Assembly (NCBI GenBank): GCA_964023205.1
Contig: OZ026839.1
Location: 16,212,386 to 16,276,385, forward strand
Direction of reading: 5' to 3'
From: Lutraria lutraria
Lineage: Eukaryota > Mollusca > Bivalvia > Venerida > Mactridae
DNA: 64,000 bases
In this document: positions 34,801-49,800 of the stretch, piece after piece
Layout of the letters: each line of letters opens with the position of its first letter
Position numbering within the stretch: the stretch's first letter is position 1
Program-made: the position numbers and the translations under genes
Notes under the pieces: model-generated
Databases searched by the model: none
The model's input: only the letters and a program-made list of their open reading frames with translations
What the model was told of the DNA's origin: nothing

Positions 34801-37800
34801 ATGTTATACAGTGTAGATAACATACATTAGCATGGTTCATTTAATGTCCTGGTATTAGGTACAAGTAATGTTAGTGTAGTATAGATATTTGTAAGGAAAT
34901 GAGAGGAATATGAAACTTGAATGAAAACATGTTTTGACTATTAACTTAATTATGAGTGAACGTTGAGAACATCATATCAAGATCATGTTTAGGGAAAATT
35001 AGGTCTAATATTGAAGTGGTCTCATTTCCTAGTTGATGCAGATGAAATATTGAAAACTTGTGGTCATGATAGTTATATGGTGTTAATATTGATGTGGTCA
35101 TTATAATTATATGGTCTTAATTTTGATGTGGTCATTATAATTATATGGTCTTAATTTTGATGTGGTCATTATGATTATATGGTCTTAATTGATGTGGTCA
35201 TTATAATTATATAGTCTTGATATAGATGTGGTCATTATAATTATATGGTCTTAATATTGATGTGGTCATTATAATTATATGGTCTTAATATTGATGTGGT
35301 CATTATAATTATATGGTCTTAATATAGATGTGGTCATTATAATTATATAGTCTTAATACAGATGTGGTCATTATAATCACATAGTCTTAATACTGATGTG
35401 GTCATTACAATTATATAGTCTTAATTTTGATGTGGTCATTCTAATGATGTGGTTTTGACATTGAAGTGATCACTAAGTGATGTTTTACTGTTCATCTTGA
35501 GGCTGTAGACAGTAAGTAATTATGGAAAACAAGGCTTCAATCACTCTAGTAACATTGATATAGTTATTAAGTACACAATGAACATTTTTGTAGGTCACAA
35601 TTTTCCCTGGAGCAAATCATCAGGGGCATAGCCAGTGATACACACATCATTTTGAATAATGAGAATATAATGACAGCTAAAGATAGCAACCAGGTCAATG
35701 CTGACAGGGTAAGACCTTCCCCAGCTGTAGGAAGGGTTAACCCTACACCTTCCTCCTTGTGTGCGTAACATTCACCCAAAGCTGGCTACGCCCCTGATCA
35801 TGTACTTGAAATTCTCATTTATAACACTGAACACAGACACTTATTAATATATGAAACATGTAAAAGAGCCTTGAACTATGAGATATATTTAAACATAGAA
35901 CAGTGAAACCTGTTGTTTAAGGGTTTATATATGTAATGTCCAAAGTTATTATCTCAAAATGAAGCAGACAAAATTTGGGAACCTTCATAATTTTGATAGG
36001 CTTCTATGATAGAAAATGATTTACCATGAGATTTAAAAAAATGTTAATGCTATAGGAGGCCACAGTTTTGATCGGATCTTGCTAAAAAATTGTCGGATGA
36101 TAGCTAAGATAAGTTTCAACATAGGTCATTTGGGGTAAAAAATGGGTCACCAGATCAAATCCCAGGAAAACCTTGTTAACACCCTAGAGGTCACAGTTTT
36201 AATTGAATCATGATCAAACCTTTCCAGAATGTTTGTCTTAATAATATCTTTGACATGTTTGATATAGGTCATCCAGGGTAAAAATAACATCATCAGGTCA
36301 AATCCATTGACTACCTGGCTAACACTCTAGAGGTCACAGTCATGGTTTGATTGTCACCAAAGTTTGTCAGAATGTTTGTCTTAATGATATCTTGGACAAG
36401 TTCGGACATGAGACATCTTGGGTAAAAAACGAGGTCACTGGGTCAAATCACAGAAAAACCATGATGACACTGAAGGGGCAACTTTTGTTATTAAGTCTTG
36501 ATGAAAGTTTCTTAGAATGTGTGTCTTGATGATTTCTATGTTAGTGTTAGACTCTCCTAATTCAACATTAATTTGAAACAAGTTGCAATAATATGAAAGA
36601 AGTGGCCATCTTTACCCAGATGAGCGAGTAAAGGACCATCATGGCTCTCTTGTTCTGCTTTTCACTAAGAGTTGACACACTGTGAAAAAGAGTTGTTACC
36701 CTTATTGAAAAATAGAAAAATATGAATTCCTGAAGATATTGCATAATGACTTATACTTTTCTTTTGGAAATTAGATTGACACAATATGTTTGCCTCTTTT
36801 TACCATGAGCTTTCATTGAAAAGGATTTTCTATCTTTGGAATTGGCTACTTTCATAGACTTCAATTAAAACTTAATCATGTCCAACTTTGGCGGACATGG
36901 CCTTATCGAGTATCTGATCAATTTTCAAGGGAAACAACTACAATTTAGGGGTTTATATACAGTCTACCTATTGTTACCCTCCTTGCTTGCGTTATGCTGA
37001 CTTTATTAGGGGTCATAAAGTAATAAAGTCAGTCGCGCGCAACAGATAAAATGTGTTATCTTAATTGATCCAAAAATCGATATTTCACTGTATAACTTTT
37101 GGATTTCAAGAGCATGTCCCAACTGTTATGTACGTCGTTAAAATGGACAGAAACGTATGATATTGACATTAATTTGTTTCATCAGTAAAATTAATTTTGC
37201 AAATGCGAATATTATGAAAAGACAAAATTCAAGAATCCTAGTAATAATTTTGTTATTGTATGCACAGTCAAATAGTAATTTGATTCTATTCTGCATATAA
37301 ACACATTAGCTTACAATACATTTATTCTCACTACTGAAACATGGCTGTATAATGTTTCATCCATAACTGAACATCAATGGTTAATAACAAAAACATCTTT
37401 CAGTTGTGCAGCATTTATTTCAAATTCATACAAATGCATTTTATTTTAAAGTTTACTGATATCATTTACTTCACTGAATTCATATTACCAAGGCCTGATA
37501 CAATTGCATGTTTACTGGTAGTTTTAAAATAGCTTATACCTGTATTATACTCTATTCAACACACTGCACAAAAGAATAATTAAGTTTTAATTGATGTTAT
37601 ACTAAATTCACAAAGAAGTACTTGCATGCATGTGCTTTCAGCTGGAACAAACATCACAATATGGGCATTCACAACAAAATTTATACAAGGTAATAAAGAT
37701 TTAAGATTATACAGTTGTCCTTGGATTTCATGTTCATATCAAACATTAATACAGCAAAACAGTGGCTGAATATATTTACACCCAAAAGTGTTCATGTAAA

Positions 37801-40800
37801 GCAATGTTTATCTGTCTAAATGTTTATCACATCAAAATCACATTAATCACTGATATCTGTCTTTACTAATGTCACCATAAATTGTTTAACGACAGAAAAG
37901 TGTTTAAAAGTTCATAATCCAAGAAATCCGGAATCTTCATAGATATAGAAAAATAATGAGTTCGACCAGAGACGTATTATACGTCTCTGGTTCGACGAAG
38001 CATCCATTTTCGTTTTGTTTTTATCTAAGTTAAGACACCTCGTACCTTGACTAAACTTTTAAGATAAAAATCGTCGATCTAAGAATTTTTCTAAGAATGT
38101 TTTTCACTCTAAGACGAATGTTAAGAAAAATCTTACAAAGTTAGCAAAACTTGGCGAAAACTAAGATAATTTCGGGATTCTTAGATAATTTTTCATCTTA
38201 GTTGGTTTGTGAATACGGGCCCTGGTGTATATAAACAGTACAATCAATTTCTGCAATTTGATTGAAATGATATCTAACAAATATAACTCGACGTGCCCAA
38301 TTGTTTGTGAGCCAATGTGAGATGCGTATAAAAAATCAATAATCAGGTAAAGTTAGCAACCATATAAAGGGATCTCAAAAATATGATTTTATTATCCGTC
38401 CTTTGTTTACACATCATTGAAAAAATAGATATACAAAGTAGGTAATCTATATTATTTTATGACATGTTTTTATAAGTGACATGTGGACGTATGCCAAAAT
38501 GATATATTTAGCATATAATTATATTATCAAAAATGAATTAATAATAAATTTCATTTAATGAAATGTCATCGTCTATTTAAGGTCAATTAGAACAATAGAT
38601 GAAAACATTAGAACAATCGTAAAATATAAGAAATATAAATTACTTGAGCTGTAAAAATATTTACATTATGCCTTCCATTAGGCATATCTCATAAAATAGT
38701 TGTCAGATGCCTTTTCTTATTTTTTGCAACATTATTAAAAAATACTGTGCTGTATTTCTATATATACTTTGTGATAAAAAAATTGGAACGTTTTTATTGC
38801 AAGTAAAAGTCAGTTTCACATCTGTCTAGGTAAAATAAGACCTACTTCAATTTTAACATCCAAAAAGCTAATGGGGCTTTAACAATAGTGAAAACCATTT
38901 TTTTTATTTATGTTATTTTTTTATAATATCAACAAATTTGGTTATAAATATCGATTTTGCTTTTATACGGAAGTAAAGTAAAATATTTCACATATTCTAA
39001 TATTTTCATCCATGTTGTAATATGTTTTAGTCTTCAACCTCAATTATCCTAAAACTTGATTCAACGCAGATATGATCTTCGCCAAATGATCGTTGTTTCC
39101 GTAAACGTACGTAAATGTCCGAGCTTTGCCGAACGACTGACGAATTGAACTTAACAAAATCTAAGGGGTAGTTTTAAAAATCATCAAAAGGGTCGAAGAA
39201 GATATTATTTGATTGTTTTCATATTTTACACGGTGAAAGAAATTAAATTTTCAAAACGAATGCAATGAGTACAAATTAGATCACATTTCCCCCAAAAAAG
39301 TTATGATGCTGAAAACATCAAATTTTCATTGAAAAATCTACCAATTTTACGCTTTTTACATTGAATATAGAGGGAATCGATAGGTGTCTTTTTCAAACGC
39401 AAAAGGGTCGAAGAAAGAATTAATTCAAAATAATAAAAAATACACCATTAGAAAGATAAAAGATTAATTAAACTTTTGTGATGAGTACAAATTTCGTATT
39501 TTAAATAGAATAAAAGTTATGACGATTATAGTGAAAAACCCCTTCTTTGTTTAATGTAAATTTTTTATCGATTTTCCTAATCAGCATGTCCGTGAAAGTT
39601 GGGTATGGGGGTAATAACTTGAAGGATTGTCTTTCTTTTACAAAAATATCACATTGAATCATTTTCTATCATAGATTACAGGTTACCAAAATGTGTCCAC
39701 TCTGTTTTGGGGTAATAATTTGTACATTATGGGTATAAAACCAATATTAATTACTGAATGGTTGAAAATAAAATTAAATGATAATAAAAAATATCTTAAC
39801 TTTGTTAGAATAATTAAGATGTCTTGTTTAGGCAAAATTATATCATCAGCTTAAAGTTGAACATTCTCTTTGTATGTGAACGTAACAAATACTTATAAGG
39901 TGATGTGGTCAGTCTATCAACAGATGAATTTCATAACTGTAATACAAGGTCAGATTAAGTCAGTAGGTCATAGGCATAGATATATGTAATGTGGTATAAT
40001 AAGATTTATTATATGATCTATAAATAAACACATTTTGATTGGTTTAAAGCCTTATCCATCATATAGCATAAATGTCATGTTTAGCGGTGTAACTTAATAT
40101 TTAATAGATATTTCGGAATTTCAAATTCTAAAAATAGAACCAGGTCAATATTCATCACACAAAAGATAGATGCATTGCGTATTTTGTTCTATCGTCCCTC
40201 CATGTCGGGGGATTGAAACAACTCAGGCAGTTTTTGTCCCCACCCCATTTTCCTGAGCCCGGGCATTCTCCCCGACCCGGGCCGTTTTTGTCCTAAATTT
40301 TTTACAACTCCTTTGGCCTTTTCCCCCAACCCCGGTCAATTTTTGTCCCGGTCCTTCGAAATGAATTAATATATTATCTTCGATGGTTTCAAATCAACTT
40401 TTTATAATATAATAAAACAGTTGTTGACTAGTGAGCCATTTAATATGATGCAATATTTACCGGCAGGATACACTATTGACCTCAGCTATGCCTCGGTCAA
40501 TATGATATTCTGCCAGTGAATATCACATCATATTTAATGGCTCATTAGTCAATAACTGTATAATATATGTGATGTGGTATAATTAGGTATATATGTGATG
40601 TGGTATAATTAGGTATATATGTGATGTGGTATAATTAGGGATATATGTGATGTGGTATAATTAGGGATATATGTGATGTGGTATAATTAGGGATATATGT
40701 GATGTGGTATAATTAGGGATATATGTGATGTGGTATAATTAGGGATATATGTGATGTGGTATAATTAGGGACATATGTGATGTGGTATAATTAGGGATAT

Positions 40801-43800
40801 ATGTGATGTGGTATAATTGGGTATATATGTGATGTGGTATAATTAGGGATATATGTGATGTGGTATAATTAGGGATATATGTGATGTGGTATAATTAGGG
40901 ATATATGTGATGTGGTATAATTAGGGATATATGTGATGTGGTATAATTAGGGATATATGTGATGTGGTATAATTAGGGATATATGTGATGTGGTATAATT
41001 AGGTATATATGTGATGAAGGGATGTAGTATGAACAACATGTAACTTTGAACATAAACGGTCACCGTCCCAATATACATCTAACATGGATATGTATTGCAT
41101 GTACTTAAACATAACAAAATGTTTCCATACATTGATATAAGTGTGCAGAATATGTTGCAGTAGTTACAACTTATGATAAAATAGTGAACATACATTAATG
41201 GCATTTAGATTTTTTGTCAGTACAAAATATTTATTTAAAAAAAGCAAAAGGTTGTATCTTTTCTTATATCTTCAGCTTTGGTAAGTGATAAAAGGGGACA
41301 AAATTTTAAGTGGGCTGGTGAGGTAATGTAAGACTGTGTACATCTTTTGTTGACACAGATTATCTGTCATAGTAAGACCATATGAATGAAACAATGTGGT
41401 CTGTATATCCTCATATGTATTTGGGAGCCTTTATTAAGTTTGTCAATGGGGTAGTTTCAACATCAATAAGTACTCATGTATATCTCCAGCCCTGTATACA
41501 AGAATATTCACAATAGATTTCTTTTATAGCTACATGTAAGTTTTTATTTGTATATCTTACAGGTGATTTATTTCACAAACAGTGGATCAGAAGCTAATGA
41601 CTTGGCCCTGTTGATGGCTAGAATGCATACAGGCGTGTATGAAGCTGTTTCTATGAGGTACAGTCAGCCTCTAGCTTATTTTTGTGTCTGATCAAAATAT
41701 CAAATTTTTGTCCATAAAAAACACTTTCGCTTAAAATAAATTGTCTCTGTATTAGGTTACATCACACATATAACAATATTTTAAACGATGAACGCAATAC
41801 TAATCTATCTGCACTTAATTTATGTGAATCCAGGCTTTTTGCTTTTGTATATGTATAAAAAATGTATAAAAGTATAAACACAAAATAAAGAATTATATTA
41901 TCTTGTTGAGACTAATTGTTACTTTTTGTACTTGCTTGATTTATAGTTGTTTGAATACATCTTTTAAGGTTCATGAAAGTGAGAGCTAGTTTTACGGGTA
42001 TCTCACGATAGGTTAAAAATTCCGGAGGTGACTAATTTCTCAATATATTATCAATACACACAAAGAATTAGTGCCATGGTTCAAATATCACTACTCACTG
42101 CAAGCGTCTGCTAGAAATAGACCCATTCAGTATTACTAACTCCTGGCAGTAGATATTTTTTATATTAATACAGGTTATTAAAGTAGCAAAGGGTGACATA
42201 ACTGATGTGAGGAGTTTGTAAATTTTATAGTTTATGTGCCAAAAATAGCATCAGACATGCTGAAGTATTGATTTTTCTTGGTTGGCGAGTGTATCACTAC
42301 CAACACTGTACATTTTCTACCTGTCATGATTCAATCTTTTTCTAAATTATCAAATGTTATGTATTTTACATCATGCGTGTCTGTGAGAAAGAGCTACACT
42401 ATGTCTGTTAAATCCACACATGGAATTGTCTGTATTTTTGACGTGATGATTAAGAAATCTTTATGTTGACATCCAAATGTCAGCCTTTTTATGAGAATGA
42501 TGAATGAATGTAATATTGGTGTCTGTGACTGATCCCTGCATTCTAATATATCATCCCTGTTTATATCTGTTGTAACTTATAACTTACAGTAATTCATAGT
42601 CCTGGCAATGAGTTCTAGCAAGAACTAAACTGATACGGATTTCATTTTCCAGAAATGCATATCATGGTGCCAGTCCTTATTTGATGGGTCTTACAGCTCT
42701 AAATACATGGAGGTTTAATGTTCCATCTGGTTTTGGCTTTCATCAGGTAATGTATTCAATATCTTTGTAATCTTCGTGAACAGCGTGTACTACTACTGAT
42801 GATTCTGTTAGTTTTAATTTATGTGGCGTATGTTGGAAGATGTCAGTTTTATACTTCATTGCATATACTGCCTGCCATTACAAAGTCACAGTTAGTGTTG
42901 GCTGTTGTAATCTAGCAAATATTTTACTGTAACTTTAACTTATTATAAACTTTATACTTCAAATCTTCATTCAGGAACTAGTTCACATTTTATATATTTA
43001 TGAGATAAATTATAAGTTACAGAAGTTCCTGTTATTTGATAGGTTTTGTTTAAAATGTTTTATGTGGATGTATCATGACATTGACTCTTATTTTCAGACA
43101 ATGAACCCTGATGTGTTCAGAGGACCTTGGGGAGGCAAACATTGTCGTGATTCACCTTCTCAAGTATTTTATTTCTTTTTCCAATTCTAAAGTGTCCTCA
43201 AGTCCTATTAAAATGGTCTTGTATAAATGATTTACACAGAAATATTGAATTAACAATGTTTAGTGCATTAATACAAAACGAAATAAATACAAGTCAGCAT
43301 AGGCCAGACCCGCCTCTGTTGTCAAGTGGTTAAGGTCGCTGACTTCAAATCACTGTAACCTCTCACTGATAGTGGGTTGTGGTTCGAGCCCTCTACCGAC
43401 CATGTCTCTCCATGTGAGAAAGTAGGCAGTTGCTTACGGAGGATGGAAGTCTAGTACTGGTTCTTTCCAGGAACGATGGTTAGGTAAAATATCTGCCTCA
43501 TATTACTCTGACTGTCGAAAAGGGGCGTAAAACTCAAAATAAACAAAAAATAGCATAGGCCAGCAGGGAGAAACAATTAATATATGTGACCTTAAGTAGC
43601 AGCTTGTTGCCTCGGTTGTGTAATTATAAAGTTTATGTTAAAGATTGGTCCTCATCCACAGTTTGGCCTATTAATAGTTTAAGTAGGGTGTCATTTAACA
43701 GGCTTGACAATGTTATTACAGACTATATTATGTGTTCATTACATCAAGTTTTACTGTATGTTATTACAGACTATATTATGTGTTCATTACATCAAGTTTT

Positions 43801-46800
43801 ACTGTATGTTATTATAGACTATATTATGTGTTCATTACATCAAGTTTTACTGTATGTTATTACAGACTATATTATGTGTTCATTACATCAAGTTTTACTG
43901 TATGTTATTACAGACTATATTATGTGTTCATTACATCAAGTTTTACTGTATGTTATTACAGACTATATTATGTGTTCATTACATCAAGTTTAACTATATG
44001 TTATTACAGACTATATTATGTGTTCATTACATCAAGTTTAACTATATATTATTACAGACTATACGTGATTGTGACTGTGCTGTGGGACAATGTAAAGCAG
44101 GTGATTTATATTATGATCAACTAGAAGATGTTCTCAGATTTTCTATGCCAAAAGGAAAGATTGGTGCCTTCTTTGCAGAATCAATTCAGGTAAATAGTCT
44201 TAAGAAAATATCTCACTGGGTAAACTTCAAAGCTAGTTAAAAAGCATTCACTCTTATAAAGCTTTGATTTTATTATTTCATCTTTATTATATATTTTTTG
44301 GCCATTGATCTATACTCGTGTATATGCAAGCGTTTTCATGATCGGTCAAGTGGTCAGTCCATCCGTCTATCTGCGTACAATAAAACAAGTTTGTAGAGCG
44401 TACTTCTTCCCAATTCCTTTCGCAACTTGAAATATGTCATCACTATGAAGTGTAGATCTAGTGTGCAAGACACAATTTCCATGACAAGTGATCTACACAT
44501 TCCAGAGTTATGTGCCCTTGAACTTAGCCATGTAGTGTATTGTCGCATTTTTAGTGTCAAAGTGGCGGCAGGGGTATTAGTCACTTCTGTGACAAGGCTC
44601 TAGTTCTATTTTATTTACTCTTTATTATTGTACTGTACCGAAAACTCATGAATTATTATATAATTTTAATGAAGCAAATGCTGCATTATTTACAGGGTGT
44701 TGGAGGAACTGTACAATTTCCCAAGAACTTTTTGAAGAGAGCTTTTGATAAAGTTAAGTCAATGGGTGGTGTATGTATATCTGATGAGGTAATTATGTTT
44801 TTATTGTTTAATATCAATGCTTGACTGACTGCTCGTATCAAGTTTCACTGATTTTATAGATTTAAAAACTAAACCATAATTGTATACTTTAATAAATCCA
44901 TTGTATAAAGGCCATTGCAAGTAGGTGATTTGGAACAAATATACTTGTTTGGTCTTTTGTAATCCAATATTGCACGTAATTAAAGAAGTTTTGAACTATG
45001 ACAACTACTCTGTATATAGGAATATATTACAACAATTAGCCTCAAAATATTATAAATGTATAATGCTGGGAACCATGCCTCAGAGTTTTTTATTGTCCTT
45101 TGTTTGTTAGATACTTTACTTTAAAAACATTCTACAGCCTGAGCCCCGCTGTTTATTATGCAATATGCAATACATTAAAAAGGAAAACAAGTACTGTAAA
45201 ATCGCGTTAGTTCGAAATGCCACAGGAACGTACCAAAATTTCGAACTATCACACTTTCCAAACTTTCGCATCTTTTTGTTTATGTGAAAAAGGGTCCAAA
45301 ATGTTTTCCGCAGCTAAAGATTGTAAATATTGGGACAAACTGAAATTAATTGTTTACCGGAGTCAAATTTTGCAAATGATTGTTAAACACCAATACACAA
45401 TAGATATTTCATAAAGTTTATTTAAAAAACAATACATGTCTATACTTGATTACTTAGCACAAAACAAACAAAATGGTGCTGAATATTTTCATTTCCTCAT
45501 CATTTCTTTGGTCATATATCTTTGCTAAAAATGTATTTGTGTCTTGCACATGAATATACTTTCCTTGGATTGCTGCAGATATTTAACATGTGTCTGATAC
45601 GCGGATGAGACTGATTATGGTACGGTAAACAATAACAAAAAACACACAAATTTTTATAGTCAAAATTTTAAATGCTTTTTATTATCTATATTCTCACTGT
45701 TTAATGGCCAAATGATTTTATTCTAATATTGACACGTGTCAAAGTGGTGGACAAGTAAAATCAGTTAATTGTAACTATTGAATAAATTGAATAGATGTGA
45801 AAAACTTAGTCATTTCAAATGTTTGCATCTTATTATTGTGTGAAAACGTATCTGAGGCATGGTACCCTAGATGAACATTTCTGCTACAAAATGCCGAAAA
45901 CTGCTTTGAAAGCCATCAACAAAAAATGGCGGCAATCTTTATCGAAAATGACACCGATGAGTTTTTTTAAGTGAGCAATTAACAAAATTATAAGTGTCAG
46001 ATCATTATAGTCTCATGAAATCAACAAATTTCGATTAATTGATGCATCCCATTCAATTTTGATAGCCAATTAAAATTGTAAATCGTTTACAGTTCAATAA
46101 TTGATAGTAGGTTTGATGTCTGTGAAGAGATTTAATAACAAAAAATTACATTTACAAATTAATTGGTACATGTATCATGTCGTACCATCACAATGTACAA
46201 CACATTAGAGATTGTTAACGCTGATAAAGTTAATAAAGGGGTACATTGTCTATTGCCATAAAACACTATTTTACACTTTAGGTTATATTTGGTTTGGTTG
46301 CTTGGTATGAAAGTATGATATTTAATCTTTGCAAATAACTTTAAATATTATTTTGCATTTTTTTAGCGCATTAAAGCCAGTCAGATGCCTTAATTCATTT
46401 ATGGAGTATGTTAATTGATTCAGCCTTTTATAGAAAGCACTTCTTACTACTTACATTAGTATGTAATATTGGAACATCAGTTATGCCATTTTGCTTTAAG
46501 AAAAGTTTTAAAGATTGGCATATGAATTTATTTAAGGTACAAACAGGATTTGCTAGAACAGGAACACATTACTGGGGATTTCAAGGTCATGATGCACAAC
46601 CAGATATTGGTAAGATTTTTAAAAACAAGGTTTAATTAAAAGTTTGGGTAATCTAGTTACAAGTTTATAAACTATTTATGGTTCTCTGGAAATGTTCATA
46701 TAAACTTGTATGACTGGAACAAACAAGGCTCTCTGAATTATATGAGTGATTATATGGCTCTTAGTATTATATGACTGATTATATGGCTCTCAGTATTATA

Positions 46801-49800
46801 TGACTGATTATATGGCTCTCAGTATTATATGATTGATTATATGGCTATTAGTAATTATATGACTGATTATATGGCTATTAGTATTATATGACTGATTATA
46901 TGGCTATTAGTAATTATATGACTGATTATATGGCTATTAGTAATTATATGACTGATTATATGGCTATTAGTATTATATGACTGATTATATGGCTCTCAGT
47001 ATTATATGATTGATTATATGGCTCTCAGTATTATATGACTGATTATATGGCTCTCAGTATTATATGATTGATTATATGGCTATTAGTAATTATATGACTG
47101 ATTATATGGCTCTAGCTGATTATACAAATTGATCAAATTTTGCAAGAAACTTAAATTTTTTGGGACATTTTCTATTAAAGGGAGATAATTATATAAGCAC
47201 ATTACAAACAAACATTTATTTATTTTTGATTATTGTTCTATTAGAATCACATAATTTTTTAGCTCACCAGAGTGCAAAGTGCGCAAGGTTAGCTATTCTG
47301 ATCGTGTGTTGTCTGTTGTCCGTGTGGCATGCGTCTGACCATCAACAGTTGCTTTAAATAACATCTCCTTAAGCAGTTTGCCAATTTCAACAAAACCTTA
47401 TAGTGATGTACCTTGCATGACGCTCCACCAGTTGTATATAAAAACAATAATTCCATGCAGAACTCTGGTTGCCATAGCAAATAATAGAAAAATCTTTTAA
47501 AATCTTCTTTTCCGAAATCTCAAGGCCTAGAGCTTAGATATTTGGTTTGTAGCATTGACAAAATGGGCTGCCCCTGGGTTAACTGTATTTTACAGTACTG
47601 ATAGGCTTATATAGGAAAATAAAAGAAAATTTTTTGAAACTACAATGCCTAGAGCTTAGATATTTGGTGTATAACATTGTCTTACTGGTAGAACTCTTCC
47701 AAGTTTGTTCAAATAATGGTGCTAGGGTCAAAATTGGCCCCACCCCGGGTTTCAGTTGATTTAGATAGGCCCATATAGGAAAAAAATTCAAAATCCTCTT
47801 CTCTGTATGTCTTTTTTTCTGTTGAGCGATTATAGGGCTATTATGGCACTCTATTTTTCATTTTAAATGAGAAATTTTCTTATATAATGGAATATAACTC
47901 TAAGCAATAGTGCCTATTTTTTGTTATTACTTGTTGACAGTTGTCATGGCTAAGGGTATAGGAAATGGGTACCCATTAGCTGCTGTTGTGACCACACCAG
48001 AGATAGCAGCAAGTATGAGTATGGGTAAAGCTTTACATTTCAATACATTTGGTGGAAACCCTGTAGCCTCAGCTGTAGGATCCTCTGTATTGGATGTAAG
48101 TATTGTATTTATTGTATTAAATCTAAGTATCTTATAGTGTATGAATAATAGTTTTATTCAGTAACCATTTCATTATTTTGTTTATTGAATATGTTATGTT
48201 AAAAAAAATTAATAAAGGTATAAATAACAGAAAAATTAATAACAATCATGATTATGACTTTGGTGAACATTGCTTAAGCTTTGGTGAACATTGCTTAAGC
48301 TTTGATGAACATTGATTTAACTTACGTGCATGAACATAGACTTTAGTGAACATCGCCTAAACTTTGGTGAGCATTGCTTAAACATTGGTGAAAATCGCTT
48401 AAACATTGGTGAACATCGCTTAAACTTTGGTGAACATCGCTTAAACTTTGGTGAACATCGCTTAAACATTGGTTAAACTTTGGTGAACATCACTTAAACT
48501 TTGGTGAACATCGCTTAAACTTTGGTGAACATCGCTTAAACTTTGGTGAACATCACTTAAACATTGGTGAACATTGCTTAAACTTTGGTGAACATCGCTT
48601 AAACTTTGGTGAACATCGCTTAAACTTTGGTGAACATCGCTTAAACTTTGGTGAACATCACTTAAACATTGGTGAACATCGCTTAAACTATGGTGAACAT
48701 CACTTAAACTTTGGTGAACATCGCTTAAACTTTGGTGAACATCACTTAAACATTGGTGAACATCGCTTAAACTTTGGTGAACATCGCTTAAACATTGGTG
48801 AACATCGCTTAAACTTTGGTGAACATCGCTTAAACATTGGTGAACATCGCTTAAACATTGGTGAACATCGCTTAAACTTTGGTGAACATCGCTTAAACTT
48901 TGGTGAACATTGGTTAAACTTTGGTGAACATCACTTAAACTTTGGTGAACATCACTTAAACTTTGGTGAACATGAATTTTGGTGAACATTGCTTAAACTT
49001 CTGTGAACATTACCTAAACTTTTGTGAACATTGCTTAAACTTTGGTGAACATTGCTTAAACTTTGGTGAGCATCAACTTTGGTGAACATTGCTTAAACTT
49101 GGGTGAACATAAACTTTGGTGAACATTGCTTACATTTTGGTGAACATTGTTTAAACTTAAGCCTTTGATTGGTTGGTTCTAGGTGACAACCAATGATGAG
49201 TCAATATTCCTAGATTGGTGATCAATCTTGAGATTAAATGGCTTATTTTCTCTTACCATCTTCAGGTTATTGATGAAGAAAATATACAAGAAAATGCTCA
49301 TGTTGTTGGTACATACTTCATTGAAGAGCTTGCTAAACTTAGAGATCAGTTTGAAGTGGTTGGTGATGTCAGAGGAAAGGGTTTAATGATAGGTGTGGAA
49401 TTAGTTGCTGACAAGGTTAGTCTGAATGATACATGTCTCTGATAAAGATTATAGAATGTTAGCTCAATGTCTCATAAGGCTTGAATGAATGTTTCTTGTC
49501 CAGTTTATTTTATTAAATGACCAAGTTTTGATCTTTAGGTAAAATTGGATGCTTTAACTGATATCATCGAACCTTACCTCAAATAAATCAATAAATTGCC
49601 AATTAATAACAAAGATGTGACTAATTTTGTTGCTTGTCTGTGTATATGATGTTTGAAATCATTCTTATCATCTGAGATACCTGCCTCCGTGGTCGAGTGG
49701 TTCAGGTCGCTGACTTCAAATCACTGATAGAGGGTCATGGGTTCAATCCCTCCTACCAGCCGTGTCTCTTTATTTGAGAAAGTAGGCAGTTGCTTACGGA

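Noticed and set aside
40562..41016. Possible interstitial telomere signal because of 'ttaggga'
   Set aside because: The unit is 26 bp and contains one ttaggg-like string each; it is not a hexamer array.
43586..43993. 135-codon and 130-codon frames over the 48-bp array
   Set aside because: Not independent genes; only the frame continuous with exon 8 is of interest and is discussed as a splicing question.
48462..48989. 175-codon - strand frame with a seven-residue period
   Set aside because: Product of the 21-bp minisatellite; heptads are a consequence of the period, not of a coiled coil.
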